A DNA stretch of 64,000 nt from Cycas panzhihuaensis (Eukaryota; Cycadophyta): assembly GCA_023213395.1 (NCBI GenBank), contig CM041465.1, positions 236,103,741 to 236,167,740 of the forward strand, read 5' to 3'. The position numbers were made by a program, and so were the translations under genes. The first letter of the stretch is position 1, and the number at the start of each line of letters is the position of its first letter. This document shows positions 45,843 through 60,044 of the stretch, piece after piece. The notes under the pieces are model-generated. The model did not search any database and had not been told where the DNA came from. It saw nothing but the letters and a program-made list of their open reading frames with translations.

Positions 45843-47679
45843 TGTTTCCTACTAGCCAGGAATGGATTAGGCACCATCATGTGGGTAAGATCAGGTATAT
45901 GGTTTCTATACCTTACACCCTATTATATTTTTTGTAGTTATTATAATATGTAGTGGTTGTATGATTACTTGGCTACTTGGATTGATTGCTTGATCCCTTT
46001 CCCTATGTGTGAGTCATACCTATGATGACCAGGACTCTAATCCAATTATGATATTAAGCTCCCATGATAAATTCCCTCTTAGCGATTAGTTTATCACATG
46101 ATTTTGTAGCCTAGCTTAATGATTCTCAACTTATTTTTATGCTCTTATGGTATCATGTCTCCCTCTTGTCATGTTTTGTATATCCCTTTAGTCCACTAAA
46201 GGTAATTTATTAGGTTTTTTTTCTCATGATAAGATCCCTCTCCTTACTTACTCGATGTGAGATTTGATAGTGTTATGTAGGAGTGGTGATTGGTTGGGCC
46301 CTGCTCATATCCTCACATGTGTGATTACATTTTTTACATGGACTTCTGACTCATTCTATCATGTTTTCCATATGTTTCCCATGGCTTTCTATTCGTAGGA
46401 TGACCTAGGCATGGCCTATAGGTCTTTAGGAATATGTTTTAGGTCTCTCAACACCCAATCTCATCATGTTTCACCCTCTTGCATTAACATTTATTAAATT
46501 TTATCCATTTCTACTAGTCTATTGTCACCCTACTTAGATTTCTTTCTGGCTTGCCCTAATTATTACACCCCACATATGTATCTATGGCACCACTAATATA
46601 TTCATGGTGCCACTAATATATTTACAATGAAACTATTAGTAACTTAAATACAACTAGAAATAGTTAGATTTACATTAATTGTAGCCCTGACATGTAATCT
46701 TATCTAGACACTTGCCCAAATTGAGGCCTAATAGTCTCGAGATCCTATTAGCACTCAAAAACTTAAACTGAAACTTGTTATGGATATGGATTTTTAATCT
46801 CTCAAGTGACTGTAAAGTAACTTTCTCATAGTCTTGGTATCTTATCATAGTATAGGCCAAAAATGAGATGGAAGATAGGCAAAGGAAGGAGAGATCAGCC
46901 TCATGGAAGCTCGAGGACATCCCCAAGCTACCAAAGAAGCTAAGGAGCTTCTCATTCTCACCATCTAGTTTAGATCTATCTTCAAAAAATGTGTTTTATA
47001 CAATAAAAACTTCCATCTTCCATCAAAAAACTTCTTCTCTTAATGGGTAAGCCCATTCTATCTTAATTATTCTTGGTAAATCCTCATTTCACTATGATTG
47101 TTTGACCATTTGCTATAGCCATTATTGATTTTATGGTTTAGAACCAATTTTATAACCATTTAGAAGTTTTTCTTGAGTAAACTTGGAGGCAACACCTCCT
47201 TTTTACCACCAAAAACTCTTTCTTCACCTCTAAAACCACTAGCTAATGGTATGTAGAGGGCTTAACCAGCTAAGGGAGATTATGAGAAGGTCCATAGGCT
47301 TGAGTTGTGACTCTAAAATCCACCTTCCACTAAGGTAAACCCATTCCGCAAGCTATAAAGCACCTGACCATACTTCCCCATAGCTAGTACAACATTTTGG
47401 TGACTGTAAAACTTGAAACACACCTTTGTAACTTGATCTTTTACTCCAAGATCCTAAACCAAATTGCTACCAAATTGTGATACACTTATAGCTACTTGGG
47501 GAACACCACCTTATAAGGAGCTCTACCATATCGAGGCAACCTCCTTCTCCTTTTCCCTTTGTTTTTCTTAATGGTTGCATAATGAGATAGTAAGTACAAA
47601 AACAATATTTGATTCTTTTGGTTTTATTATTGTTTGTTAGGAATAAACCTACTAAGAACATTTTGCTTTAGAAAATACA

Positions 47680-47975
<296 letters not shown>

Positions 47976-48206
47976 ACTTGTAGAAGGATTGTTCTTCTTA
48001 TTATGTAGCTGGAGGATTCCTCCTTGCAAGTAAGGTGGCACTCTATAAAGAGGTAACATTATTTTTATACTAAATCATATCATTTAAAATTTGTTTCTAT
48101 TTCATTTCCATTCTTTCCTTTTGGTATTGCATAATTGGGGAAGGTAAGGAAGCCCATCTCTTCATCATCAACAACATCCGCAATGATCAAAGGAACTGAG
48201 GGTGCA

Positions 48207-48286
48207 AACAAGGGAGGGTGACTGCTAACAAGGAAGTAAAGGCGCCAACAAGGGAGGGTGGGTGCCAACAAGGAAGTGAGGGCACC
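48207..48286. repeat. Tandem 40-bp repeat, two units
   Basis: Units at 48207-48246 and 48247-48286 begin aacaagggagggtg; each is made of two related 20-base halves. A partial third half follows. The 5' LTR of D has no such duplication at 18790-18850. Confidence 0.8.
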
Positions 48287-49655
48287 AATAAGGGCTGCAC
48301 TACATCACCAAATGTCATGGAACTAGGTGCACTCCATCAAACTCCTCCTCTTATTGCCCTTTCCCTTCTTCTTCTCCTAAAGAGAAAAGTTGCAAATAAA
48401 AATATTGTTTTCTTCCCTTTTACATACATGCATTACATATAGGAGAAGCATAACATAGGTAAATTATGTTTCTTTTGCTTTGCATGTAACGGGAGGACTT
48501 GCATGTTCCCTCTCTCAAACTTTACATGTTACATTTGAAAGAGAATCAACAAAGTATTGTAAATCGTCTTCATACATAAATAGGAAACATAAGTTGCATT
48601 TTATTTCTGCTTGTTGCTTTTATATAAAAGAGAAAAGAAACTTAGTTTAAAAGTGATTGTGGCAACCTCCTCTAGTTACTTCTTTCTTGCATACTAACCT
48701 CAACCTTTAGATGAAAAGGAAGGAAAGTGAGGGAGAGAAAGAGAGTGGATAGTATGCCTATTGCATGTTCATTCTATTTTATGGGTTTTATGACTATTAT
48801 TGTATAAAACTAGATTTTACCATAACAAAATAAAAAATATAAGCTTAAGAACCATCCCTTTCTCTTCTTGTAACTTAAGAAGAATTTATAAGTCAGTTAT
48901 AATCAGATGGTTACAACATTCCCTCCTTATTTTGAAATCGATAATCAAAACCCCAACCCTTAGAGGTAACCCTCTAGGTCATAAGTAAATCATCCTAAAT
49001 CACTATGCTTTCACTTCATCTTATAACTTCCACCCCTTTTTCTAAAAGAAGCCCTACTTTCCCATTTGCTCCCTATTTTGAAGGGAAGTCTCTTGCCTCT
49101 CCTCTTCCCTTCAAGGATAGGAGAGTGTTGGTTACTTGCATAAACACAAACAAATAAATTATTTAAACTTTCTTACTATTTCAAAAGAAAAACAATAAAA
49201 CATAACCAAGAGGAGTTGGTCACAATAACATACACTTCTTTTTCCCTTTACACCAAAAACCCTAACCTCTAAGGGTAATCCCTTAGGCTTCAAATAGACC
49301 ATTCTAAGTCATTGTCCCCTACTTTGTTACTACCCTGATTCCTTTTCTAAAAGGACCTCCCTCCTTTATTTATTTCCTTTTCTAAAAGGAAATCTAGCAT
49401 CTCTTCTCTTGCTCTAAGGATAGGATGGCCTTGCTTAAGCTACTCGGTAATCCTCAAATGTTGTTTATCCAAAAGTACACCTTGAAAGAAGAGAAAGGGT
49501 AACATGTATTTGTGGGTCCTTGAACTTACATTTTGATGTGAAAATACCCTTTGAGAGTAGCTTGGTATTACTCTAGTGCTCACATAACTTAGCTTAATAT
49601 CTTTTTCTCCTAGTAGAGTATCTATTCTCTAGTGATCCCCTAGAGGTGTGCTTCT

Positions 49656-52240
49656 AAGAGGTTTTCTACCATCAAGTAGATCCATCAAATCCTATGTGTT
49701 ATTTTTATCCAAGTCTATCATTTCTTCTTCCATGGCCATCACCTAAAGATGACTCTCGTTTGACTCTAGAGCCTCTTGAATAGTACTTAGATCATCATCT
49801 TTCATAGATAAAACAAAAGAGGAATAATGAAAGTCTTCAAGAATATATTTATCAAGTTGCCTTCTCTTATGAGTTGATCTCCTCAATATGTGGTGTTCTT
49901 TAGGTTGAACTACCTTTATACTTGATTCTTCCTCTTCAACTGATACATATTCTAATGTAAAATCTTTATCTCTTACCTAAAATTGTACCTTCTTAGAGTC
50001 TTCCTCCTTTGGTTCTTCATCTTACTTTAGAGACTTGAACTCCTCTCTAAAGACAATATTATAGCTATATACAACTTTCTATGTTTCAAGGTTATAAATC
50101 TTGTAACCTTTAAGACCATCACCATAGCCAATGAAAATAGTCTTTTGTGCTTTGAAATCATGCTTAGTCCTTTGTAGTTTAGGAACATTCATAAAAGCTT
50201 CACAACTAAAAACTCTAAGATGATCAAGAGATGGTTTTTTACCATACCATATTTCTTCAGGTGTTTTATACACTAAGGTAGCTATTAATGATCTATTTCT
50301 TAGGTAGCTTATAGTCATCATAGCCTTAGCTTAGAATTTCTTCTCCAAACTAGTAGCACTAATCATACTCCTCGATCTCTTTAATAATGTCCTATTTATC
50401 CATTTAGTAGCTCTATTCTATTATGGTGTATAGGGAGTTATAATTTTTTTTAGTATCTCATACTACTTATAGAACTACTTAAACTCCTTTGAATAAAACT
50501 CACCTCCTTTATCTGTCCTTAATACTTTGATTTACTTACCACTATGATTCTTCTCCAAGGCCTTGAATTATTTAAATTTACTAAAGACCTCATATTTTTA
50601 CTTTTGAAAGTATAACCATATCATTCTTGAGAAATTATCTATAAATAAGATAAAGTATTTGCACCCACTTAATGAGGGTACATCAATAGGTCTATAAATA
50701 TTGTTATGCACTAATTGTGGAATACCCTTTGCTCTCTTTGAGATTAAAGGAAAACTGATTTGATTCTATTTGCCATATATAAAATACTCATAGAAATCAA
50801 AATCAAAGGAGCCACTAATTCTAGAAATATCTTCTAGCATACCTTTAGAGAATAAATCATTAATACCTTTCTCTTCAATGTGGCCTAATCTCTAATGCCA
50901 CAATATTATTTTACCAATAAGTGATACTTTGGTACTGTCTATATTATTATTATTTTCTGTAATAGCTAGACTACAACTACTAGAATAAACTATGCTCACA
51001 TTAAGCTTATATAATATTTAAAATCAGATCTCTCTTGATAATATTAATTCTCCTTGAACCATTCTACAACTGTCTTTATTGAAAATCACTTATATTCTTG
51101 TATCATCTAATTAATTAATAGATAATAGACTTATAACTAAACTAGGAATATGACTCATATTAGGGATAATTTTAACCTTTCCATCCCTAAATTAAATATT
51201 TACCCTTTCACAACCTATAATTTTATATGGGTAATGATCACAAAGAAATATTTCACCTCCATTAATACTTTTATATTTACAAAACCACTTCCTATGGGGA
51301 GTTACATGAAGCAAAGCACCAAAGTCAATTAACCAAGACTTAACATTTGAGAATTTACTTGAGGTTACTAAATAGACATGGCTATCAAATTTATCATAGG
51401 TTTTTACTACCGTGGAAGAAGTAGCTTCAGGTGACTTTTCCTTGTCAACATTGACTTAACACTAGCTCTTCATATGGCCAGCCTTCCCACATCTCTATCA
51501 CACCAAGGGACTTCTACTTAAAGACTTAGATTTTCCTCTAGATTTTACCCATATATTATTAGGCCTTTATTGTTCATGATCCAACATTTGACCACTTACT
51601 TCTAATATTTCTTTTGAATGATCCTACAAAGATTTTACCTTGCCTCTTCTAATAGTAGGGTGATAACAATATTGTTAAATTTTAGGGTGGTAGTAGTTAT
51701 GTTGCTAATCATCATCAAAAGATTATCCTAGGAATCAAGAAGTAAACACAATAGGGTAATACACTTATCTTCTTTAGATATTATTACCCTAATTAAAAAA
51801 AGCTAGATCACCACAGTGTTAAATATAGTGAGATGATCTGTAACTACATCTTCATCACTCATCTTGATTGAATATAACTTTTTCTAAAGAAATAACTTAT
51901 TAACTAGGGACTTAGTTTGATACAGAGCCTCTAACTTCTTCTATAGATCATTGGTCATAGACTTTGTAGCAACATTTAATAGTACTATATTTGAAAGGTG
52001 TAGCCTTATCAAACTTATTACTTTTTGATCAAGCTTATTCCAGTTTTCATCAGCCATATTAACAAGTTATGTTCCTACTATAACAATCTATTAATCATTC
52101 TTGATGAGGATATCTTCTATCTTTAGCTTCCATAACTCAAAATTCTGTCCATTAAACTTTTCAATCTCCATCTTTATAGTGCTTTCCATGATCTTTACAC
52201 TCAAGTTCATGGAACAAAGGTTCCATTCACTAAATGGCTT
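49656..52240 (-). pseudogene. Gag-pol polyprotein of copia element H, truncated and decayed
   Basis: Visible in order on the minus strand: gag start with FNGQNFELWKLKIEDIL (near 52150); a zinc knuckle RCGKAGHMKS followed by a stop and Cys (51466-51512, disturbed by two extra bases); a protease with WLIDFGALLHVTP (DFGA for DSGA, about 51300-51345); pre-integrase RLGHIEEKGINDL (about 50890); integrase core with FIDNFSRMIWLYF (about 50640) and LRTDKGGEFYSKEF (about 50500); an open stretch at 50321-50079 (EEIWYGKKPSLDHLRVFSCEA); and the RT entry MAMEEEMIDLDKNNT followed by a stop for Trp and DLMDLLDGRKP at 49660-49760. The remainder of RT, RNase H and the 3' LTR are absent. Confidence 0.85.
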
Positions 52241-52261
52241 CCTAGAAAACTAAAACCCTTA

Positions 52262-52273
52262 GCTCTAATACCA
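52262..52273 (-). other. Primer-binding site of copia element H
   Basis: TGGTATTAGAGC on the minus strand is one transition away from the iMet site TGGTATCAGAGC. Confidence 0.8.
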
Positions 52274-52286
52274 AACGAATAAAAAA

Positions 52287-52760
52287 TGTAACCATAGAAG
52301 TAATTTATTAATAGAACTCTAAACCATGTAAAAAATAAATAACATAAACAAACCAAGCACATAACAAAGAACACTAGGAGATTCAAGTCTAAGCATAAAC
52401 TTTTTATTAATCTTAGTAACAACTAAGGAATTATAGAGATGAAAACCCCAACTCTTCTCATCAACTCATCAAAGACTCATCCAACCTTTTACACATGTTG
52501 TTATATAAGAATATATAGACACAACTTTACAAGATATTACTTTGCAATTTTATAATGCAATGGGTATAAACCATAGGCAAGAAAAAACACCTAGAAGACA
52601 CCCCAAAATTTTTCTTGGGGGGTCCCACATGCAAACCACCACCTGGGGAGGCATTGGCCCTAAAACACCCCAATTAGAACCCTAAAATGGGCCTCAAGAC
52701 CCTAAAAAAATGCTCAAGTGTAATGCATATACCCATATGATGCTTGTAAAGTGTTCAACA
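52287..52760 (-). repeat. 5' LTR of copia element H
   Basis: On the minus strand it starts TGTTGAACACTTT and ends GGTTACA, about 474 bases, with a TATA-type box near 52500-52512. Boundaries are inferred from terminal dinucleotides and the primer site; there is no partner LTR to compare. Confidence 0.6.
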
Positions 52761-55003
52761 CATATAATATCACCACCACCTCTCATCACTAACCCATTAT
52801 CTCTTTTGACCTTTATGACCCACCACCTACCAAGAAATATGAGTGTTATTGGGATTACCTATTTTCCATCACCACTGAGACCCTCAACTTTACTATAAAG
52901 AGAATAGTTTATCTAATGTCATGTCTATTCAAATGCTTGAGAAATTAGGTATTGATGCCCTAGAGTTAATCCCTTGGAAGTGTAAAGAATATGACATAAA
53001 TGAAAAGGTAACCTATAAATAGTCACCTTACCTATAACCCTAAAAGATGAAATTATTCTTGTTGATATCACTATCCTAAACACTGATGCTAATTACAACC
53101 TCCTTATAGGATAACCTTGATTGGACCAAATAGGACCTATCCATTCTCTATTATGGGGCTAACTAAAATTCATCTATGGTGGTAGATTTTGAATTGTTAC
53201 CCATGAGCTTCCCCCTTCTCAATCCTTATAGCCAGATATCCAAGCCATCTTTGATGCTAATGGTGGTGATCTTGATGAACTAAACCCTTCTCTTATAGCC
53301 TTCTTCCAAGGTTTTGAGCTATAGTATAAAGAAGATCCACTTTCTATTAGGCCAAATATGGTTTATTTTGCTCTTATTAATGTAGGTAACTATGGTTACT
53401 TAACCATTTGTAGTGATCTTAAGTTAGATATTAAGGACTTTGAACCACCCATCCATTAGGTGATGGTCATCTCTTGATCAATTAGGGAATTGATCTACAA
53501 TTATATTTCCCCTTGCTTTTAGTTCCCATTCAAGAAGCCCTCATGTCCTTTAGTCTCAATAGGATCTTTTTGAGAACCCAAGAGCTTAGCCCTTGTTTTA
53601 TCCTCCCTACAAGGTATCCCCTTTTTAACAAGCTTGGCTTTCTCACCATTCAAATCAACTTATCCATAACCACTACCCTGATCATCCCCATGAAGCTCCT
53701 AAGCCATAGGACCTAGATTATCCCACCCGTCCTCCTTCTATTCAAGCAACTTTTCAAGGTGGTGTCCTTTGGATTATCACCTATTTAGATAATATATTAT
53801 AGACCCTTGACTATGCCCCTCCTTAGTCTAGGCCCTCACTGAGTGCTAGAAGACATTTGTCACCCCCACCATGAATTATTAACATGATTCAATGCATGTA
53901 GGATTTCCCAAACCCTATCATCATGTTGCTTGACCCCTACCAAGTCCCTCCTATCTATGATTTATATGGAGAATTTGAGTCCCTCTTTCTTGTGATAAGT
54001 CCATAATCTTTGACCCACTCTTACTTGACCTTTCTTATAAGCCTAATAACCCTCCCATTTTTGACCCCAAACTAGAACATGATCTAGATGTCCCCTATTT
54101 TCCTTGTCTTGGATGATCCCACACAGTTCTATCCTATACCCTTATTTAAATTCATTTGAAGAATCCCCTCATTATGTCAATTAGAATATCAACAAATGCA
54201 TGGATCCTCTAATAAATAATTAGAGCTCCTTTATGTTCAAAATTATCTAGGGGATAGATTGTTGTAAAAATGATGAGGTCTTGCTTGAGCACCTATGCAA
54301 TGCATCTCCTAATATCCCTCCAAATAACCATAAATAGGGGTTTTGGAAGTGTTTGGCTATAGGCTACCTCCTCACAAACCAAAATACTATTTGATCTCCC
54401 TTAAACCTATCCATCAATTAGTCCCCTCCTTACTTTAAAGAGGGGAACATCCTCCTATCAAGGGAGACTATAGATATTACCCTCTCCCTAGGCAAAATCA
54501 TCAAAATCAAATTTGAATTCTCCCTTAAGAAGGTCTAAGAGTACACCAAGCTATTTCAATAATTCCAAGATGTGTTCACATGGGAATACACTAATATAAA
54601 TGGCATAAGCCCCAAGATCATCACCTACAACCTTAGCACAATTCCTAGAGCTAAGCCTATTTATAAAAAATAATGACTAATTCATCTAAAATTATTGGTG
54701 GCTATGAAAATGGAAGTTGAAAAGTTACGTAATGATAGACTCATTATGTCAATTGACTATCCCAAGTGGGTTTCTAACATTGTACCTATGCCAAAAAAAA
54801 TTGGGGCTATATGTATTTATATCAATTTTATGGATATAAATAACATATACCCTAAAGACAACTTTTCACTTCTGTTCATTGACCAAATTATTGATAGGAT
54901 AGTGGAGTTTAAGATTATATCCTTGATAGATGGCTTCTCAGGATATAACTAAATCTATATTTTCCTAAGGACTATCATAAAATAACTTTTGCTACCCCTA
55001 GGG
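52761..55003 (+). pseudogene. Element G: protease to RT remnant of a D-like element
   Basis: The start abuts the copia LTR. The protease region is at about 52850-53190 (ITTETLNFTIKRI, LEKLGIDALELIPW, a decayed LLIG.PWLD). The linker follows (about 53200-54540, with GIDCCKNDEVLLEHL near 54255). RT begins with FTWEYTNINGI (about 54570) and shows RLIMSIDYPKWVSNIVPMPK, NNIYPKDNFSLLFIDQ and LIDGFSGYN (54695-54952). It ends after the next RT motif, before the catalytic Asp pair. It is much closer to D than to A or B. Confidence 0.75.
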
Positions 55004-56384
55004 AAGGGTAAATGGTTTCTATCCCTTGCACTCTATTTTATTTTTGTAGTTATTATAATATAAAGTGGTTGTATGATTACTTGGCTACTTAGATTAATTA
55101 CTTAATCCCTTTACCTGTGTGTGACTCATGCCTATGATAACCAAAACTCCAATTCAATGGTTATATTGATCTCTCATGGTAAATCCCCTCTTGGTGATTG
55201 GTTTCTCACATCCTTTCATAGCCTTTCTTAATGATTCTTAGCTTATTTTTATGCTCTTATGATAGTATCTCTCCCTCTTGTCATGTTTTGTTTATCCCTT
55301 TGGTCCACCAAAGGTAGCTTATTAGGTTTTTTTCTTTTCATGAGAAGATCCCCCTCCCCGCTTGCTCCATGCAAGGTTTAATAGTGTTGCATAGGGGTCG
55401 TGATTGGTTGGGCCCTGCTTATATCCTGACATGTATTATTACATTTGTTATGTGGGGTTTTGACTCATTCCATCACATTTCTTGTATGTTTCATTTGGCT
55501 TTCTATCTGTAGGATGAGCTAAGAAAGACCTATAGGTCTTTAAGAATATGTTTTAGGTCTCTCAACAGCCCATCTCATCATGTTTTACCCTTCCACATCA
55601 ACATTTGTTAAGTTTTATCAATTTCTACTAGTCTATTATCACCCTACCTGGATTTTTGTCTACCCTACTCTAATTATTGCACCTCATAGATATATTTATG
55701 ACATTGGTAATATATTTATGGTGTGACTAATATATTCATGGAGTGATTGTTAGTAACATAAACATAGCTAGAAATGATTAGATTTATATTAATTGTAGCC
55801 CTAACATGTAATCCTACCTCAGGACTCACCTAAATTGGGGCCTAATGATCCCAAAAGCCTATTAGAACTCAAGAAATTCAATTCAAACTCATTATGGATA
55901 TGTATTTTTGATCTCTCAAGTCACTCTCAAGCAACTTTCTTATAATCTTGGCATCCTATCATAGTCTAGGTCAAAAATCATATAGAAGATACCCAAAGGA
56001 AGGAGAGATTAGCATTATGGAAGCTAGAGGACCTACCCAAGCTACTAAAGTAGCTAAGAAGCTTCTCATTATCACCACAAAGTTTAAATATCTCTTCAAA
56101 AAAAGTGTTTCTTACAACAAAAACTTCCATCTTCCATCAATAAACTTCTTCTCTTAATGGGTAAGCCCATTCTATCTTAGTTGTTCTTACTAAATCCTTA
56201 TTTTGCTATTATTATTTGACCATTTACTATATCCATTGTTGGTTTTATGGTTTAGAACCAATTTTATAACCATTTAGAAGCTTTTCCTGAGTAAGCTTGG
56301 AGGCAACTTCTCCCTTTTGCCACCAAAAACTCTCACTTCCCGTCTAAAACCACTAACTAATGGTAGGTGGAGGGCTTAACTAGT
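55004..56384 (+). repeat. Element G: LTR fragment of the D type
   Basis: It aligns with 45893-47280 of the D 3' LTR. The first 50 or so bases of the LTR are missing, so a deletion fused RT to the LTR interior near 55000. At 56384 the match stops where the E LTR begins; D continues past this point. Confidence 0.8.
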
Positions 56385-59300
56385 TGGAATTACATCTCTC
56401 GGGGTCACCAAATTTGAAGAGATCAAGCCAATACAACTAACAACTTTATGGCTAAAGGATCTATAAGGGCAAGGGAAATTATCACCCACAAAGGGCATCT
56501 GTACATCAAAACGTAGGTTCAAGGACCTGCAAATGTCACACAAACTCCCTTCCAGTGTAAGAACCTCCTCCATTCTGTGCTGGGCAAGAGAGGGACTTCC
56601 TCAGTTTGTTGAGTAACCTCTAAAAGGACCCTCCTATCCTAGATGGCCAAGGAAGGAGGATGATGGTGAGGATGCACCTCTTCTCGAGAAGAGGGAATGG
56701 GTGGAATAAGTCCTAACAAAAAAATAAGACTCACATGCAAGCTGTAGGTGATTAGCAATATGGGTGAATAAGGAAGAAGTTAGACTAAAGGACCAACTTT
56801 AGGTTAAAGGTGAAGCAAAGAGAGGCTTCACTAAAAGAAAGAAAAGAGGACCTTAAGGGTTGGTGCCCTCAAGGCGCCTACACCTAAGATGGGAGTTAGG
56901 TATAGGAAACAAAGCAAAGTATTTTGTTTCTTTGTTTTTTGTTATGTGGCAAGGCAATATGGGGGTACAAGTTATTGCTATTTATATTTTGTTTCCAAGT
57001 AGTATAGAAAACAACATACTCACTCTTTCTTTTCCTCGGTACTAACCTCCCTCTCTTCATCCTTTTGTAAATATAGAAAAGAATACAAGTCTACTCAATT
57101 GCATGCAAGCAAAATAAGGTGCTAGTAGGAGGATGCACAATCATCTCACCTAAATCCTAGCAGATGTGGGGGTTCGAGTGAGAGGAAAAGAAAGCAAAGA
57201 TGTGATTGACAAGAAACAATGCCTACTTGTGCAAGTCAACTATCTTTCCTTTATATAGCTAAATAAGATAAATAACAAATGATAGAATGCAAGCTATATT
57301 TTCCTTTGGTCTTTCTTTTCTATTTGGGAATAAAAGGGAGAAAAGGGCAAGAAGTAGAAGGATAATACATGAATGACGTACCCAGAAGCCAGATGGTCTA
57401 TGTAAAGATCTCTTTCCTTCCTTCATAGTCCATGCTTGTTTCCTTAGCATGCCTTGTCATAGATGGTGTGGCAAAAGGAACACTGGTGGGGGGCTTCCTT
57501 ACCTTCATGAATACCCAAATGTGAAAGAAACAAAAGGAAAGAAATGGATGCTTATATCTAGAATTTCAAAGTGCAATAATAATAATATGGAAAGAGAGGT
57601 GTACCTACAATGGAGGTTTGTATTCACTATGAATTGTATGAAACCTGCATGATAGGTGATTCACCCTTTCCCAAGGGGCACTAGATACACATAGGAGCAA
57701 GTATGTATAAATATATATGTGTGTGTGTGTGATTTCCTTCAAAGGAAAAGGGCAAAAGATGGTAACCTTAACAAATATCTTTTAAATAAATAAATACACA
57801 ATGTTAATTTCATTTTACCATGTATGCCAATGATCCAATAATACAAGCGAAGGAGGATACAAAGGAGAAAGATGGGTAGCCATTCCCTTAGAATGGATCA
57901 CCCTCCCAACAGAATGCCTCCATGTTCGCAAGGACTCAAGAAAATGGCTAAAAGGGACAAGATCATCCAATAGTAGAAAGAATAATAGGTTTTGTATATA
58001 AGAGGAAGCATTGCAAGAAAGTTGCAAAAGTCGTAAAGTACAACTTTTGTAAGATTTTGTAATGGTAAACCCAAGGCCAGGAAATACAAAAGAGGTGCTA
58101 ATGACCAAGTTGTATGGGGTTCTTGGTGGCTACTTACCAACGTAGTAAGGGGGCTACTAGCATTACAATTGGTAGAGCTCCCTATCCCCAAAAGTTTTTG
58201 GGTGAGTAAGGAAGGTATAGGGAAGGAAAAGGGGAAGGAGAGTAGGGGACTACCCTTGAGGAGAAGGCGTAAGGGTGTGAAACCCTAGCTAAAACTCCTT
58301 TCACTCTCTTATAGGTTAGTTTTCCTACCACCTCCTTGGATGGACCCTTAGGAAACTTTGGGAAGAAGAGGGATGAACCAATATAAGAGGGGGGCTTACT
58401 TACTAAGATAGAAAGATGAAGGGGAACTTCACACATGCAAATAGGAAGGATAAATAAGAAAATGCTTATGCTATGAAAGAAAGAGCGTATGTAGGTCTAT
58501 AGGTACCTGGTAAGGATAGATCTGAGGCAGATCTACCATGCAAACTGATGGAAGAGGAGGTTTCTTTTGGAAGACTACTGAAAAACCCCTACAATGGTAT
58601 GAAAAGGAAGCATAACCTATAGAAAACCTAATGCTTGAAGCTTGATGAAGCACTTAGGATGTAGATCTATCTTAGGAGCCTCTACTACAGACCTATAATT
58701 CACATTTTTTTACCCTATGGGAACTGATAACAAGAGTATGGAGCAAGTACAACAAGGGAGGAGCTTGTTTTAGAACTTTCTCTTGAGAAGAGGAGGATGA
58801 AGAGTAAGAAGAAAAGAGTAAATAAGGGAAATTTTGGGTTTTAAATCCAAACCTAACTCAACAGGTGATTAGGGTTTACCTTGGGTAGGTAATAGCCTAA
58901 TACCACATGGAAATTTCATATTTAATGTGAAATTAGCCATGGACAGGAAGAAAAGAGTTATAAATAGCCACACCATGACAAACTTTATGGTACCATGGAG
59001 TTTGCAGTGGTACTGTAGAGTTTACAATGGTGTGGCTAAAACCAAGATAAAATAAGAAAGGGGGGAGCTCAAGGGCTACTAAAAGAGGGGTCTTATACCC
59101 CAAGAGGGTAATAATACAAAGGCAAGATACTAAGGAGGGTCATGGGACCTAAAGGGGCCATAGTTCATGGGAAAAAGTGGTAACAAAGCCCTAGAAAAGA
59201 GACAATTGGGGAACAACAATGGCATCCATGACTAAATGGGTTGTTATAGAGGTGATGTTGCACTAAAGAACGATAAAAAATAGGTTGCCAAAGTTGAGAG

Positions 59301-59551
59301 TGCTTGGAAACATGGTGGAGGGTCGTAGAGTGCCATGGGATGTGTATCCCAAGTCGCCATAGGCTAAAGTGTTAAGATGTAACATGCATAAGCAAACAAT
59401 GCATAATGATCACACAATCAACCAATTAATGTGTAATGTACCTCTATTGATAACCTTATAGTAACCTAAAGCCAATAGGAATGAGGATAGAAGTATACCT
59501 GCACTTACTTAAGTCAAGCCGCCTATGTCCATTCCTAGTAGTAGGGAAACA
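56385..59551 (-). repeat. 3' LTR of element E
   Basis: 3167 bases, TGGAATTACATC to GGGAAACA on the plus strand. Both termini match those of A and B. Inverted repeats around GGTACC lie at about 58972-59035, as in the other LTRs. No gene is supported inside it. Confidence 0.85.
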
Positions 59552-59569
59552 CTACCCTCTTAGCAGTAG
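59552..59569 (-). other. Polypurine tract of element E
   Basis: On the minus strand TACTGCTAAGAGGGTAG precedes TGTTTCCC. Confidence 0.7.
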
Positions 59570-60044
59570 AGCCTCGCTGCTTAGAAGCATGATCTGATGG
59601 CAAATGTTAGCAACACAAAGGTTAGTAATATGCATCAAAGTATAGTAGTTTTATCATCCAAGGGAAATGGAAAGTGTCATGGCAGAATGCATAGATAAGG
59701 AGGAGAGAGGGTGGCATAGGGTTTTCCTATGCATCACCCTAAGATCTAATGAAAGAGAGGGTGGATGAGGGGGGTTCCTCCATTGCACCTATACAAGGTA
59801 AATGGTGGTGATGGTCATGAACATGATCAACCAAATGATATGAATGAGAGGTATATACATATGAAGATCAGAATACAGGGGCTTCGTACTAAGGGTGGTA
59901 TGAAGGACAAAGAGAGGAAAGAAAATAAACTTGGTGGTCACCATAGTTTAATCGCATTAGTGACCGACTTTCAGAGGTGTGAATGGGTCATAAGATGAAG
60001 GATGGGGATGAACTCTGAACTAGGGTGATTGGGCCGCCCGATAG

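Larger units (their letters stand above)
49656..52760 (-). mobile_element. Element H: truncated Ty1/copia retrotransposon
   Basis: The minus strand holds a 5' LTR (52287-52760), an iMet-like primer site, gag, protease, integrase and the first residues of RT, then ends abruptly at the D LTR edge. The order gag-PR-INT-RT is diagnostic of Ty1/copia. Its right end at 52760 interrupts the G element. Confidence 0.85.

Noticed and set aside
48207-48286. CRISPR-like short repeats
   Set aside because: Only two direct 40-bp units exist without unique spacers, inside a plant LTR.
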